Below are positions 16,762 through 26,948 of a DNA stretch of 64,000 nt, one piece after another (the stretch's first letter is position 1; every line of letters starts with the position of its first letter). The stretch is from Paraburkholderia silviterrae (GTDB taxonomy: Bacteria; Pseudomonadota; Gammaproteobacteria; Burkholderiales; Burkholderiaceae). The stretch lies in NCBI RefSeq assembly GCF_004353915.1, contig NZ_SMRP01000001.1, positions 182,553-246,552 on the forward strand, read 5' to 3'. The position numbers and the translations under genes are program-made. The notes beneath the pieces are model-generated. The model ran no database searches, was not told where the DNA came from, and saw only the letters and a program-made list of their open reading frames with translations.

Positions 16762-17808
16762 TCAGATGCGCTCCTCGCGCAGCAGATTGAGTGCAGTCAG
16801 TACCGGACGGTCCGAGTAGCTAAACAGCACAGCATCGACCTCCGCCTCTAGCTGAACAAGATGCCACGACGGTACGACGAAAATATCGTGTGGGCTGAAA
16901 GTGAAAATGTGATCGCCGATGCGCGCCACCCCGGTTCCTTCGACAACGCAGTACACCGTCGAGTCCGTGCTCCGGGAGGATCTGCCCTTGTAGCCACCGG
17001 GCAGAAACTGCATGAATGTCGCCATTGTGGGAATCGGCCACCCGCCCGTCATCGGGTTAACGTAGCGCAACTTCACTCCATCCCAGTCATCGAGTTCACC
17101 GCACCGGTATAGCGTATCGAGTGCCTCTCGGCTGCGCTCGTATGGATAACTGAAAATTGGCGACGTCTGGCCGGTCGCCTTGTACCGAACAGGGGCCATG
17201 TTGTGACCGAATCGCGCGAAGCTATCACCTTCAGTGCGGCTCACAGGTTGCATCATCTCTGGATGGCTCTCGGCGAAGCCCGCATCAAGTTGAAGCAGCA
17301 GTGGAATATCCAGGCCGTCGAGCCATATGACGGGTTCCCCGCCTTCTTCCTCAGACGGATTGCCGTGGTCATGCCACGTCCACGAAGGCGTGATGATAAA
17401 GTCGCCTGGATGCATGGTGGTACGTTCGCCGTCGACAGCAGTCCATGCACCTTTACCCTCCACAATGAAACGCAGTGCGGATTGTGTGTGGCGGTGGCTT
17501 GGTGCGATCTCGCCCGGCAGTATGAGTTGCAGGCCACCATACAGGTTAGGCGTAAGGCTCGACTTTCCCGGAAGTCCAGGATTCTCGAGCACCAAAACAC
17601 GACGGATCGCCTCTTCGGCACTGATTATGTCGCCCGCCTTCAAGACAAATTCCCGCAATTGCGCGTACTTCCAGATCTCCGGAACTGCCTGCGGCCGAGG
17701 TGCCTTCGGCACAAGGCTATGCAATGACTCCCACAGGGGCGACATTCTCTGGCGCGCAATTTGTGAGTAATACGCCTCACGAGGCGAGGCTTTCGCGACA
17801 TCCGGCAT
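16762..17808 (-). CDS. Gentisate 1,2-dioxygenase family bicupin
   Basis: This 348-residue two-cupin protein is of the gentisate / 1-hydroxy-2-naphthoate / salicylate dioxygenase family, which uses Fe(II) and O2 to cleave an aromatic ring next to a carboxylate. The N-terminal cupin carries the metal ligands in '[16 protein letters not shown]' near residue 105 and 'WTWHDHGN' near 145. The C-terminal cupin is around residues 255-340 ('[14 protein letters not shown]'). Length and order fit the family. It converges on LLM2 and has a leader of about 400 nt from promoter 18227-18290. It is the only ring-cleavage enzyme of the island, so the pathway probably funnels an aromatic compound to gentisate or a close analogue (inference). 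Confidence 0.9.
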   Translation of the reverse strand: MPDVAKASPREAYYSQIARQRMSPLWESLHSLVPKAPRPQAVPEIWKYAQLREFVLKAGDIISAEEAIRRVLVLENPGLPGKSSLTPNLYGGLQLILPGEIAPSHRHTQSALRFIVEGKGAWTAVDGERTTMHPGDFIITPSWTWHDHGNPSEEEGGEPVIWLDGLDIPLLLQLDAGFAESHPEMMQPVSRTEGDSFARFGHNMAPVRYKATGQTSPIFSYPYERSREALDTLYRCGELDDWDGVKLRYVNPMTGGWPIPTMATFMQFLPGGYKGRSSRSTDSTVYCVVEGTGVARIGDHIFTFSPHDIFVVPSWHLVQLEAEVDAVLFSYSDRPVLTALNLLREERI

Positions 17809-17826
17809 GTGACTCTCCTGTTTTCC

Positions 17827-18111
17827 TTAGCGCCATCTGTAGAACTTCAATATGACGTGTGACGGAACTATGGCAACCGAACATGAGCTGCCCATCGGTT
17901 TGCTGGATTCAGACATAGCGAGCCGTGCTTCAACCATTTGACGAATTACCGTGATCACGCATGCCTGCATTGCGCTTTTCTGATTGAAACGCAATACCAT
18001 CGAACGGCCCGCAGGCGCGTCACTGAAAAAATCAAAGTGGAATTGATCGGTTTCGAAAAGATCGTCGGCGCTGGCGATGTGCGCGACCGCGGTTTGCGAG
18101 CGCAGCCGCAT
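17827..18111 (-). CDS. Unrecognised 94-residue reading frame in the gentisate dioxygenase leader
   Basis: An open frame of 94 codons ends 18 nt before the dioxygenase start and lies downstream of promoter 18227-18290. The middle part reads like protein ('FETDQFHFDFFSDAPAGRS', 'QACVITVIRQMVEARLAM'), the ends less so. No ribosome site stands out. It may be a small leader gene, or the remnant of a larger gene between promoter and dioxygenase. No function is recognised. The remaining 260 nt up to the desaturase gene hold only promoter F. Confidence 0.35.
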   Translation of the reverse strand: MRLRSQTAVAHIASADDLFETDQFHFDFFSDAPAGRSMVLRFNQKSAMQACVITVIRQMVEARLAMSESSKPMGSSCSVAIVPSHVILKFYRWR

Positions 18112-18226
18112 GGACGATCACACTCACGGATCATTCACTTTAACTAGCGATGCGAAAATCCCCCGGTTGCCCTACCTCGGACGGTCATCCACCGCCGCAC
18201 CGCACCAGCTCAGTGAATCTCGGACA

Positions 18227-18290
18227 GTATCTCAATCGCGCCATCAGACGTCCAGAAAGTAAAATCGACAGAACGATCTGACTTCAAGAT
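18227..18290 (-). promoter_or_regulatory. LysR-type promoter F (gentisate dioxygenase)
   Basis: On the minus strand: box ATCTTGAAGTCAGAT (18276-18290), CGT, -35 CTGGAC (18250-18255) and -10-like AGATAC (18227-18232). It is nearly identical to promoter E and lies about 420 nt upstream of the dioxygenase start. Confidence 0.78.
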
Positions 18291-18370
18291 CAAGGCGCAT
18301 GCCATGCGAGTCGGCACCTTCCCGGTGATCCTCAGGACGTCGTCAATGCGCAACGAGCCTCGCCCGCTAG

Positions 18371-19393
18371 TCAGGTGCTAATAAGCACCCGTCCGCTCGC
18401 CACCGCGACGCGCGCACCACCGTTGAACCTCGCGGCCGGAGCATCATGCCCGAAGGGATGGGTGGGCTGATCCGTGTGCCGCAAGGCGTAGCGCTTCAGC
18501 AATTCGCCGTAGCCGCTGATCACAAAACCTTCGCACTTGCTCCGGTAGGCTTCGCGTCGCATCCGGTACGCGCGCGGCAGATGGAACCACGGCAGATCGG
18601 GCAGATCGTGGTGCACGAGGTGATAGTTGTTGTTGAGGTAGAGCAGCCGCATGAACAGCCCCGCCTCGTTGATCACGATGCGCGCTTTCGGATGCGAAAC
18701 CGCGCGATGCTCATAGAGCGAGCGGATCATGGCAAGGCCGAGCGCGGGCCACGAGATGGCCAGCAGGTAATACCACCACGGTATGGCCGCCACGAACTGC
18801 ACCCCTGCGAGCACCACCGCCACGCTGGCGCAGTGGCCGAGCCACAGCGGCGCCTGCCGCCGCTCGCCGCCGCGCCATGCCCTCCACGCATCGAGCAGCA
18901 TGGCGGCGACGCTCATGGGCGGCCCCACGACCACGCGCCCGACGAAGGTCTTGCGGGCGTACCACAGCGCGCGCCGCCAGCGTGCCAGCCGCGCCCAGCG
19001 CTCACGCAGCACATAGTTCGTCTCCGGGTCGACGCCCGGAACGGTTAGCGCTTCGTCGCGGTGATGCTCCAGATGGGTCTCCCTATACAGCGTGTAGGGA
19101 AACCAGATCGCGAGCGGCGGCCAGCCGAGCAGCCTGTTCAGCGCGGGCCACCGGGTGGGATGCCCATGCAGCAACTCGTGCTGCAGCGACATGTGCCACG
19201 CGCACAGCACCACGAGCAGCGGCGTGCCGGCGGCTATCGACAGGTGGCCCGCCCCCACGAGCAGCAGCACGCCCGCCCATCCGCCATAGATCACCACGAT
19301 CAGCAGCCAGGTCGGCCATTCCGTTCGCGCGGTGAAGCTGGTTTTGAGCACGGCGATTTCGCGCGCGTGATCGACATCGAAATATTCGGCCAT
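18371..19393 (-). CDS. Membrane fatty acid desaturase family protein
   Basis: This 340-residue integral membrane desaturase carries the three His clusters of the diiron site: 'LQHELLHGH' near residue 70, 'THLEHHRD' near 105, and 'YHLVHHDLP' near 250. Four to six hydrophobic segments separate them. It would introduce a double bond or hydroxyl into an acyl or related chain. The start at 19393 begins MAEYFDVDHA; a longer frame to 19486 overlaps the upstream spacer. It lies 61 nt downstream of an osmoprotectant ABC transporter operon on the same strand and may be its last gene, linking membrane lipid and osmotic adaptation (inference). Confidence 0.9.
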   Translation of the reverse strand: MAEYFDVDHAREIAVLKTSFTARTEWPTWLLIVVIYGGWAGVLLLVGAGHLSIAAGTPLLVVLCAWHMSLQHELLHGHPTRWPALNRLLGWPPLAIWFPYTLYRETHLEHHRDEALTVPGVDPETNYVLRERWARLARWRRALWYARKTFVGRVVVGPPMSVAAMLLDAWRAWRGGERRQAPLWLGHCASVAVVLAGVQFVAAIPWWYYLLAISWPALGLAMIRSLYEHRAVSHPKARIVINEAGLFMRLLYLNNNYHLVHHDLPDLPWFHLPRAYRMRREAYRSKCEGFVISGYGELLKRYALRHTDQPTHPFGHDAPAARFNGGARVAVASGRVLIST

Positions 19394-19454
19394 ATTCTGT
19401 TGTAGTGGGGCGGCGTGGAGTCGGCAACAAGCGTGGTCAGACGTGCCGGGGGCT

Positions 19455-20191
19455 TCAGACCGTCGGCGGCACGGGCGCCAGGACACGTGTGGCGAGCCCG
19501 AGCAGGTCGTACACGACGATGGCCAGCAGCGCGACGATCACGCCGCCTTGCAGCACGAATGCCGTGTTCGAGGTTTGCAGTCCGGCGATGATCACGTCGC
19601 CCAGACTCTTCGCCGCGACGGTCGAACCTATCGTGGCGGTGCCCAGGTTGATCACGACGGCAAGGCGCAGTCCGTTGAGGATGACCGGCAACGCTAGCGG
19701 CAGTTCGACACCGAACAGCCGCTGCCGTGCGTTGAGGCCCATCGCGCGCGCTGCTTCGAGCGTCGCCTCGGGGACCCCGGTGAGGCCAGCGAGCGTGCTC
19801 TCGAAGATGGGCAGCAGTCCGTACAACGTAAGCGCCACCAGCACCGGTTTCACGCCGAAGCCGAGCGCGGGCACAGCCAGCGCCAGCACGGCAACGGGTG
19901 GAAAGGTCTGGCCGATGTTCACGATGCTGCGTGCAACCGGCAGAAATTCGACGCCGGCCGCCCGCGTCACAAAAATCCCCGCTGAAAGGGCAAGCGCGAC
20001 GCCTGCCGTGCTCGCCGCCGCAACGAGGCCCAGGTGGGCCAGTGTCAGCTCGAGCAGGCTTGCGCGGTTGTAGAGCACCGGTGCGCCGTTGTCCGCGAAC
20101 GGCGCGAAGAGTGGCGCAACCCATTCGGGGCGCAACAGCAGCACGACGAGCGCGAGCAGCATGAACGCGCGCACGGCGATGGCGCCATGCT

Positions 20192-20195
<4 letters not shown>
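19455..20195 (-). CDS. Osmoprotectant ABC transporter permease (YehW/OpuCB type)
   Basis: This 246-residue inner membrane permease has five to six hydrophobic segments and the BPD-transporter EAA-type loop ('EATLEAARAMGLNARQRLFGVELPLALPVI') around residues 145-175. It is of the glycine betaine/choline/carnitine importer class. Its start overlaps the ATPase stop (ATGA), showing translational coupling. It is the fourth gene of the SBP-permease-ATPase-permease operon. The start at 20195 drops 33 charged leader codons of the longer frame. Confidence 0.9.
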
Positions 20196-21135
<940 letters not shown>

Positions 21136-21139
<4 letters not shown>

Positions 21140-22341
21140 GCGCGGTCTCTCCGTGCGAGTGCAGCGACTGCATCGAATGCGGCAGCGCCAAGGAATGCGA
21201 GGACGATGGTGGGAATCGCGCCGAGCAGCACGAGGTCCGTCGCCGACTGCCCGATCCCCTGAAAGATAAAGGTGCCAAAACCGCCGCCGCCGATCAGCGC
21301 CGCCACCGCGGCAAGCCCGACATCCTGAACCAGCACGATCCGCACCCCCGTCAGGATCACCGGCAGTGCGAGCGGGAGCTCCACCTGAACGAGCCGCTGC
21401 ACACGCGTCATGCCCATCGCGGCGGCAGCCTCGGCGACCTGGGCCGGAATTTGCCGCAAGCCCGCCACGATGCTGGACACCACGGGCAGCAGCGAGTAGA
21501 CGAAAAGCGCGGCGAGCGCGGGCGCCGTCCCGATACCGCGTATTCCGAGCGATGCGGCGAGCGGCACATGCGCGGCCAGCAGGCCGAGCGGAACCATCAG
21601 GAGTCCATATAGCGCGATGCTGGGAATGGTCTGGACGATGTTGAGCGCCGGCAGGATCGTCGCGCGCAATGCGGCAGCTTGCGCGCAGGCAATGCCGAGC
21701 GGTAGACCGACCACGAGGGCCAGGCCCACGGCGCCCGCCACCAGCGCGACATGGCGCGCCGCTTCCTGCCAGAACGAGTCGGCGCGCGCCGCGTATTCCT
21801 GCATGACCGACAGGCCGTCCCACCAACCGTAATGGCACAAGGCCGCCAGGGCGGCCAACGCGAATACAAGCGCGCCGAGCCTGCCAAGCGGCCCGATGCT
21901 CCCCTTCGCGGCGGCGTCGGTGACGAGCACCGCATAGGCGAACGCGAGCGTCCACGCGCCGCCCGCTGGCGCAACGCGTGCGAGCGGCGTATCGGCTCCG
22001 ACGCATTGCCCCGGAACGTAGCCGAGCAGGACGGCCAGCGCGCCCAGCAGCAGCACGCCCACGCCGAAACGCCAGCCGGGCCGCAGCCGCAGCATCGCGA
22101 AGCCCGCACTGGCCGTGCCGATTGCATAAAGCACGCCTGCCTGCCACCCCGTAAAAACGTCGCCGAGACGCAAGCCGTGACCCGCGACGATGCGGTTCGC
22201 GCGAAACGTCACGAACGGCCAGGCCGTGAGCCCGAGCACGACGAGCGCCGCAACGAGGCAGCCGACGTTGTCGACTCCCGGCAGCCGCCACGCAATACCA
22301 GACGCCACGCCGCGCATACGGCCGCTCGCGCCCGGCGTCAT
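21136..22341 (-). CDS. Osmoprotectant ABC transporter permease (YehY type, long N-terminus)
   Basis: This is a 401-residue permease. The C-terminal 220 residues form the BPD-transporter domain with the EAA loop ('QVAEAAAAMGMTRVQRLVQVELPLALPVI') around residue 300. The N-terminal 180 residues add about five more hydrophobic segments, as in YehY. Together with the 246-residue permease it would form the heterodimeric channel. It overlaps the substrate-binding-protein stop and the ATPase start by 4 nt each. Confidence 0.9.
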
Positions 22342-23258
22342 TTCACGAAGCCCTTCGACTTCAGATAGCTGGCCGCCACGCCCGCAGCCGGCTCGCCATT
22401 CAATTGAATGCGGCTATTGAGCGTCTGCAGCGTCTTGAGGTCGAGGCTCGCAAACACCGGCTGCAGATAGCCAGCCACCTCCGGATGCGCCTTCAGGACA
22501 GCTTCGCGGATAACGGGCGCGGGCGCGTAGACAGGCTGAACATGCTGGCTGTCCTGCAGCACGACGAGGCCCGCGGGGGCGAGGCCGCCGTCGGTTCCGT
22601 AGACCATCGCCGCGTTCACGCCATCCGTCCCGTTCGCCGCGGCCTTGATCGTCGCAGCCGTATCGCCGCCCGAGAGCACGAGCAGTTGATCCTGCTGCAG
22701 CTTGAACCCGTAGGTCTTCTCGAACGACGGCAGCGCCGATGCGCTGTTGACGAACTCCGCGGAAGCGGCGAGCTTGACCTTGCCGCCCGTGCTCACCCAC
22801 TTGCCAAAGTCGCCCAGCGTTTTCAGGTGGTACGCCCTCGCCTGCGAATCGATTACGGCGATGCCCCAGGTGTTGTTGGCCGGTGCGGGCGCTAGCCACA
22901 CCAGCCGGTTCGCGGCGTAATCCAGCTTCTTCGCTTCTTCGTAGCCGCGCGCCGCGTCCTTCCAGACCGGATCGTCGGCCTTGTTGAAAAAGAAGGCCAC
23001 GTTGCCGGTGTACTCCGGGTAGATGTCGATCTCGCCCGTCAGCAGCGCCTTGCGCACGATAGGTGTCGTGCCGAGGCCAATGCGATCCGTCACGGCCAGC
23101 CCGTGAGCCTTCAGCACCTGCGCGATCAGGTTGCCCAGCAGATTGCCCTCGGTGTCGATCTTGGAAGCGACGGTAATGGGCGTGGCCGCCCAGAGCGTGC
23201 CGGAAGCCAGCAACGCGAGCACAGCAGCCGAAAGCTGAAACGGGCGCGAATTCTTCAT
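22338..23258 (-). CDS. Glycine betaine/choline-type substrate-binding protein (OsmF/YehZ family)
   Basis: This 306-residue periplasmic binding protein of the OpuAC/OsmF fold has a signal peptide ending near residue 24 (SGTLWAA). Family segments are 'VASKIDTEGNLLGNLIAQVL', 'GEIDIYPEYTGNVAFF' and 'WLAPAPANNTWGIAV'; aromatic residues in such segments bind quaternary amines. The first gene of the operon, it probably recruits osmoprotectants or related amines. The start at 23258 lies 11 nt after GGAG; a GTG four codons earlier is too close to that site. The promoter lies in the 294-nt divergent region shared with the porin at 23553. Confidence 0.9.
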   Translation of the reverse strand: MKNSRPFQLSAAVLALLASGTLWAATPITVASKIDTEGNLLGNLIAQVLKAHGLAVTDRIGLGTTPIVRKALLTGEIDIYPEYTGNVAFFFNKADDPVWKDAARGYEEAKKLDYAANRLVWLAPAPANNTWGIAVIDSQARAYHLKTLGDFGKWVSTGGKVKLAASAEFVNSASALPSFEKTYGFKLQQDQLLVLSGGDTAATIKAAANGTDGVNAAMVYGTDGGLAPAGLVVLQDSQHVQPVYAPAPVIREAVLKAHPEVAGYLQPVFASLDLKTLQTLNSRIQLNGEPAAGVAASYLKSKGFVK

Positions 23259-23552
23259 CGGTGAAACCACTCCTGCATTCGAAATTTATGGCAAGGCGCC
23301 ATGAACCGGAAAACATAACCATTGCGCGCCGCCAGACCAACCAACGAATTCGTATTTGCTTATCGAAACACCTGTGAGGGTGAGCTTTGCGGCATGACGG
23401 CGACGCAAAGGCACGACGCTGCCCCGGCCATCTTCTGGCGACGGGAATCCATTTTCCAATTCGTTGTTTAGTCCACGTCCAGCCGGCCCGTATAGTCAAC
23501 TTTCCCGGCTACCTCATACCCTTCGTTTTCCGAAAAAGCGGATCAACCCATA

Positions 23553-24659
23553 ATGAAAAAACTGCTTCTCGCCACGACGCTCGCCTCCGCCACCGCTACC
23601 GCCGCACATGCGCAAAGTTCCGTCGCGCTCTATGGCATCGTCGAAGATGGCCTCGACTTCGTCAGCAACGTCCAGGGCGCCCATCTGACGCAGCTCGCCT
23701 CCGGGGTGACAGCAGGTAGCCGATGGGGTGTGCGCGGCACCGAGGACCTGGGCGGTGGACTTTCCGCGGTCTTTCGCCTCGAAAGCGGCTTCGATCTCAA
23801 TTCCGGCAAGCTCGGCAGCGGCCTTGCGTTCTCGCGTAATGCCTACGTGGGCCTGAGCGACACCCGCCTCGGCACCCTCACATTGGGGCGCCAGTGGGAC
23901 TCGATCGTCGACTACGTCGAACCGTTCACGCTGAACGGCAATATCGGCGGCTATTATTTCGCACACCCTAACGATATGGACAACACCGATAACGGGTTTC
24001 CCATTTCGAACGCCGTCAAGTACCGCAGCCCGACCCTCGCCGGCTTCACGTTTGGCGGCCTTTACGCACCCGGTGGCCAGGCGGGACGTTTCTCCGACAA
24101 CGCGACCTTCAGCATCGGCGGCAATTATGCCGCGGGCCCGTTCGGCCTTGGCATCGGCTACCTGCGCATCAACGACCCCGGCGTCTCGACCCAGGGCTAT
24201 CAGAACTACCCAGGCTTTACGAACGCCGTGTACGGCGACTACCTGGCTGCCGCGCGCGCCCAGAAAGTGTTTGGCGTAGGCGCGTCCTGGCAGATCGTGA
24301 AGGCGGTCCAGATTCTGTTCGACTTCACCAATACAAACTTCCAGCAAGGCAGTTCGGGCCACGACGCGACGTTCCAGAACTACGAGATCTCCACGCTCAT
24401 CACGCCGCTGCCCGCGGTCACGATCGGCGCGGGCTACACCTACACGACCGGGCGCGACCACGCGACGGACGGGACCCCGAAATATAACCAGTTCAACCTG
24501 AGCGTCGAGTACGCGCTCTCGAAACGCACGAGCGTCTATGTCATGGGTGCATTCCAGAAGGCCGCGGGCGACGCCCAGGTCGCGCAGATCGCCGGCTTCA
24601 ATCCCTCCGGCAACCAGAAGCAGGCGGTGGGCCGGCTCGGCGTCCGGCATGTCTTCTGA
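23553..24659 (+). CDS. Gram-negative porin
   Basis: The 368-residue porin has a signal peptide MKKLLLATTLASATATAAHA, then SSVALYGIVEDGLDF, the 'WGVRGTEDLGGGLSAVFRLE' strand pair and the Burkholderia C-terminal 'GRLGVRHVF' with terminal Phe. It is divergent from the osmoprotectant operon and 18 nt before the PhnD-like gene, so it may be co-expressed with the downstream uptake and monooxygenase genes as their outer membrane channel. Confidence 0.93.
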   Translation: MKKLLLATTLASATATAAHAQSSVALYGIVEDGLDFVSNVQGAHLTQLASGVTAGSRWGVRGTEDLGGGLSAVFRLESGFDLNSGKLGSGLAFSRNAYVGLSDTRLGTLTLGRQWDSIVDYVEPFTLNGNIGGYYFAHPNDMDNTDNGFPISNAVKYRSPTLAGFTFGGLYAPGGQAGRFSDNATFSIGGNYAAGPFGLGIGYLRINDPGVSTQGYQNYPGFTNAVYGDYLAAARAQKVFGVGASWQIVKAVQILFDFTNTNFQQGSSGHDATFQNYEISTLITPLPAVTIGAGYTYTTGRDHATDGTPKYNQFNLSVEYALSKRTSVYVMGAFQKAAGDAQVAQIAGFNPSGNQKQAVGRLGVRHVF

Positions 24660-24677
24660 CCGGCACGGGACGCACGT

Positions 24678-25508
24678 ATGAAACGCTGGTTCGCCACCCT
24701 GCCGATGTACAACGTGACGCCACGGCACGGCGCCTTGTGGCGCGCGCTGCTGACGGATGCGCTGCGGGCGTTCGCGCAAGCCGGCGGCCCCGCCGACGTG
24801 TCGACGCTCGACGAACCGCCCGCCGATCTGATGCCCATGTGGCGCCATCCCGACTTGCTGCTTTCGCAGACCTGCGGCTACCCCTACCGGATGCTCGGTC
24901 TCGATCAGGCTGTGCGCCTCGTCGCGACGCCGATGTTCGATGCCGACGGCTGCGACGGCATGCGCTATCGCAGCGTGCTCGTGGTGTCCGAGGCCGCCTG
25001 GGTGCGCGGCGCGACGAACCTCACGGCCTGCCGCGGCTTGCGCGCCGCCTGCAACGGCCGGGACTCGCACAGCGGCATGAATGGGCTGCGCCACGCGGCA
25101 GCGCCGCTGGCGCGCGACGGGCGGTTCTTTGCCTCGGTGGTCTGGACAGGATCGCACCTGAACAGCCTGCGTGCGCTGGCTGAAAGCACGGCGGACGTCG
25201 CTGCCATCGACTGCGTCACGCTCGCGTTGTTGCGCGACGCCAACCCCGGCCTGTTGCAGGGCGTCAGGCCCATCGGCACGACGGCGAGCGCGCCGGGCCT
25301 GCCGTTCATTGCCTCACGTGAGCTCGGCGAGCAGCACGTTGCCGCCCTGTTCGATGCGCTCGACCACGCGCTTGCCGCCGACGGCGAGCGGGCCCGCGCG
25401 CTACGCCTGCGCGGATTCGCGCGGCCCGCGCATAGCGACTATGTCGTGATCGAGCGCATGGCCCAGATTGCCGCCGAATTCGGCTATCCCGACCTTGCTC
25501 AGCCTTAG
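24678..25508 (+). CDS. PhnD/SsuA-like binding-protein-fold protein without signal peptide
   Basis: The 276-residue protein resembles the phosphate/phosphonate ABC substrate-binding (PhnD-like, DUF-type) fold: 'RWFATLPMYNVTPRHGALWRAL' at the start, 'LLLSQTCGYPYRM' near residue 60, 'ACNGRDSHSGMNGLRHA' near 130 and 'AAIDCVTLALLRD' near 180. There is no signal peptide or lipobox, so it should stay in the cytoplasm and might act as a ligand sensor or carrier rather than for uptake. It lies between the porin and an LLM monooxygenase on the same strand with short gaps. Its ligand is unknown. Confidence 0.8.
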   Translation: MKRWFATLPMYNVTPRHGALWRALLTDALRAFAQAGGPADVSTLDEPPADLMPMWRHPDLLLSQTCGYPYRMLGLDQAVRLVATPMFDADGCDGMRYRSVLVVSEAAWVRGATNLTACRGLRAACNGRDSHSGMNGLRHAAAPLARDGRFFASVVWTGSHLNSLRALAESTADVAAIDCVTLALLRDANPGLLQGVRPIGTTASAPGLPFIASRELGEQHVAALFDALDHALAADGERARALRLRGFARPAHSDYVVIERMAQIAAEFGYPDLAQP

Positions 25509-25549
25509 GTCTTGCGTACACCCGTATCTTCTTCGAGGAGTCGCCTTTC

Positions 25550-26920
25550 ATGGCATCCGGTCACATGATTCTGAGTGCATTCTTCTTCAATCCCCAGGGC
25601 GATCATCGGCTCTCGTGGCGGCATCCGTGCTCGCCACGCGCCGAAATATTCGATCTCGACTACTACCGCGAGCTCGCCCGGGTCGCCGAGAACGCGAAGC
25701 TCGATACGATCTTCGTCGCCGACCATGTCGCGATCTGGGACTCGGTCAAGAGCGGCGTCGCGCACTACGCGAATGCGCGCCTTGAACCGTTGACGATATT
25801 GTCGGCACTGTCCGCGGTCACGCAGCACATCGGGCTGGTAGCGACCGCCTCGACTTCGTACTACGAACCGTTCAACCTCGCCCGTCTGTTCGCATCGCTC
25901 GATCATCTGAGCAAGGGGCGTGCGGCGTGGAATGTCGTGACATCGGCCATGGATGAAGAAGCGCTCAACTTCGGGCGCGACGGCACGATCGAGCATGCGC
26001 ACCGATACGAGCGCGCGGCCGAATTTATCGACGCGGCGACGGCGCTGTGGGATTCGTGGGAAGACGAAGCGATCCTGTTCGACAAGGCGTCCGGCCGCTT
26101 CGCGAATCCCGAACGCGTGCACCGGATCGATCACGCCGGCGAGCATTTCAGGGTACGCGGTCCACTCAACGTTCCGCGTCCGCCACAGGGGCATCCCGTG
26201 ATATTCCAGGCCGGTTCATCGGAGTCCGGAAGAAATCTCGTGGCCGCTCACGTCGACGTCCAGTTTGCGATCATCCGCAGCATCGAAGAAGGCTTGCTGT
26301 ATCGCAAGGACATGAACGAGCGGCTCGCACGTCACGGCCGGAGCCCGGACAGTCTCAAGATCCTGCCCGGTATTCTGCCGATCGTCGCAGCGTCGGCAGC
26401 CGAGGCCGCGGAGAAGCAGGAAATCCTCGAGTCGCTGATGCTGGACAACCTCGCGATCGACCTGCTTTCCGACGGCACCGGCCTCGATCTGTCGGCAGAA
26501 CCGCCCGACGGCCTCCTGCCCGAGCTTCCCGACGAACGCACGTTCAATGGCGTGCGCAGCACGCTCAACAAGGTGCGGGGTCTTGCAAGCCAGCACCATT
26601 CGATCCGGCAAATCGCCCGCAAGCTCGCGAATACCGGTGCGGTGCCGATTGTCGCCGGAACGCCTGCCGAAATCGCGGATCAGCTCGAAGCGTGGTTCGT
26701 TTCCGGCGCCGCCGACGGCTACAACCTGATGTTCCCTGTGCTGCCGGAGGACTGGACGAACTTCGCTACGCAAGTGGTGCCCGAATTACAGCGTCGCGGG
26801 CTGTTCCGAACCGAATACGAACCCGGCACGTTGCGGGAGCGCCTGGGCCTCGCCCGCCCCGCCAATCGCTTCGCAGCGGCGCGGGACGAGTCTCGCGCAG
26901 TCCCGGAACATCGTTATTGA
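25550..26920 (+). CDS. LLM-class FMN-dependent monooxygenase (NtaA/DmoA family)
   Basis: This 456-residue luciferase-like monooxygenase of the NtaA/DmoA/SnaA group has the family's 'HMILSAFFFNPQGDHRLSWRHP' start, 'DTIFVADHVA' near residue 60, 'TSTSYYEPFNLARLFASLDHL' near 100, 'GRAAWNVVTS' and 'HPVIFQAGSSESGRNL' near 215. It needs reduced FMN from a separate reductase; no reductase gene lies in this operon. GAGGAG precedes the ATG. The following dipeptide-type ABC importer suggests that the substrate is brought in by that transporter and oxygenated here, for example an organosulfur or amino-polycarboxylate compound. The substrate is inferred only from the family. Confidence 0.92.
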   Translation: MASGHMILSAFFFNPQGDHRLSWRHPCSPRAEIFDLDYYRELARVAENAKLDTIFVADHVAIWDSVKSGVAHYANARLEPLTILSALSAVTQHIGLVATASTSYYEPFNLARLFASLDHLSKGRAAWNVVTSAMDEEALNFGRDGTIEHAHRYERAAEFIDAATALWDSWEDEAILFDKASGRFANPERVHRIDHAGEHFRVRGPLNVPRPPQGHPVIFQAGSSESGRNLVAAHVDVQFAIIRSIEEGLLYRKDMNERLARHGRSPDSLKILPGILPIVAASAAEAAEKQEILESLMLDNLAIDLLSDGTGLDLSAEPPDGLLPELPDERTFNGVRSTLNKVRGLASQHHSIRQIARKLANTGAVPIVAGTPAEIADQLEAWFVSGAADGYNLMFPVLPEDWTNFATQVVPELQRRGLFRTEYEPGTLRERLGLARPANRFAAARDESRAVPEHRY

Positions 26921-26948
26921 TGCGGCATCCTTACGAAACAGGTGAATC

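Noticed and set aside
23514..25157. 547-codon minus-strand frame across the porin and PhnD-like genes
   Set aside because: It spans two real genes on the other strand and has no family features.
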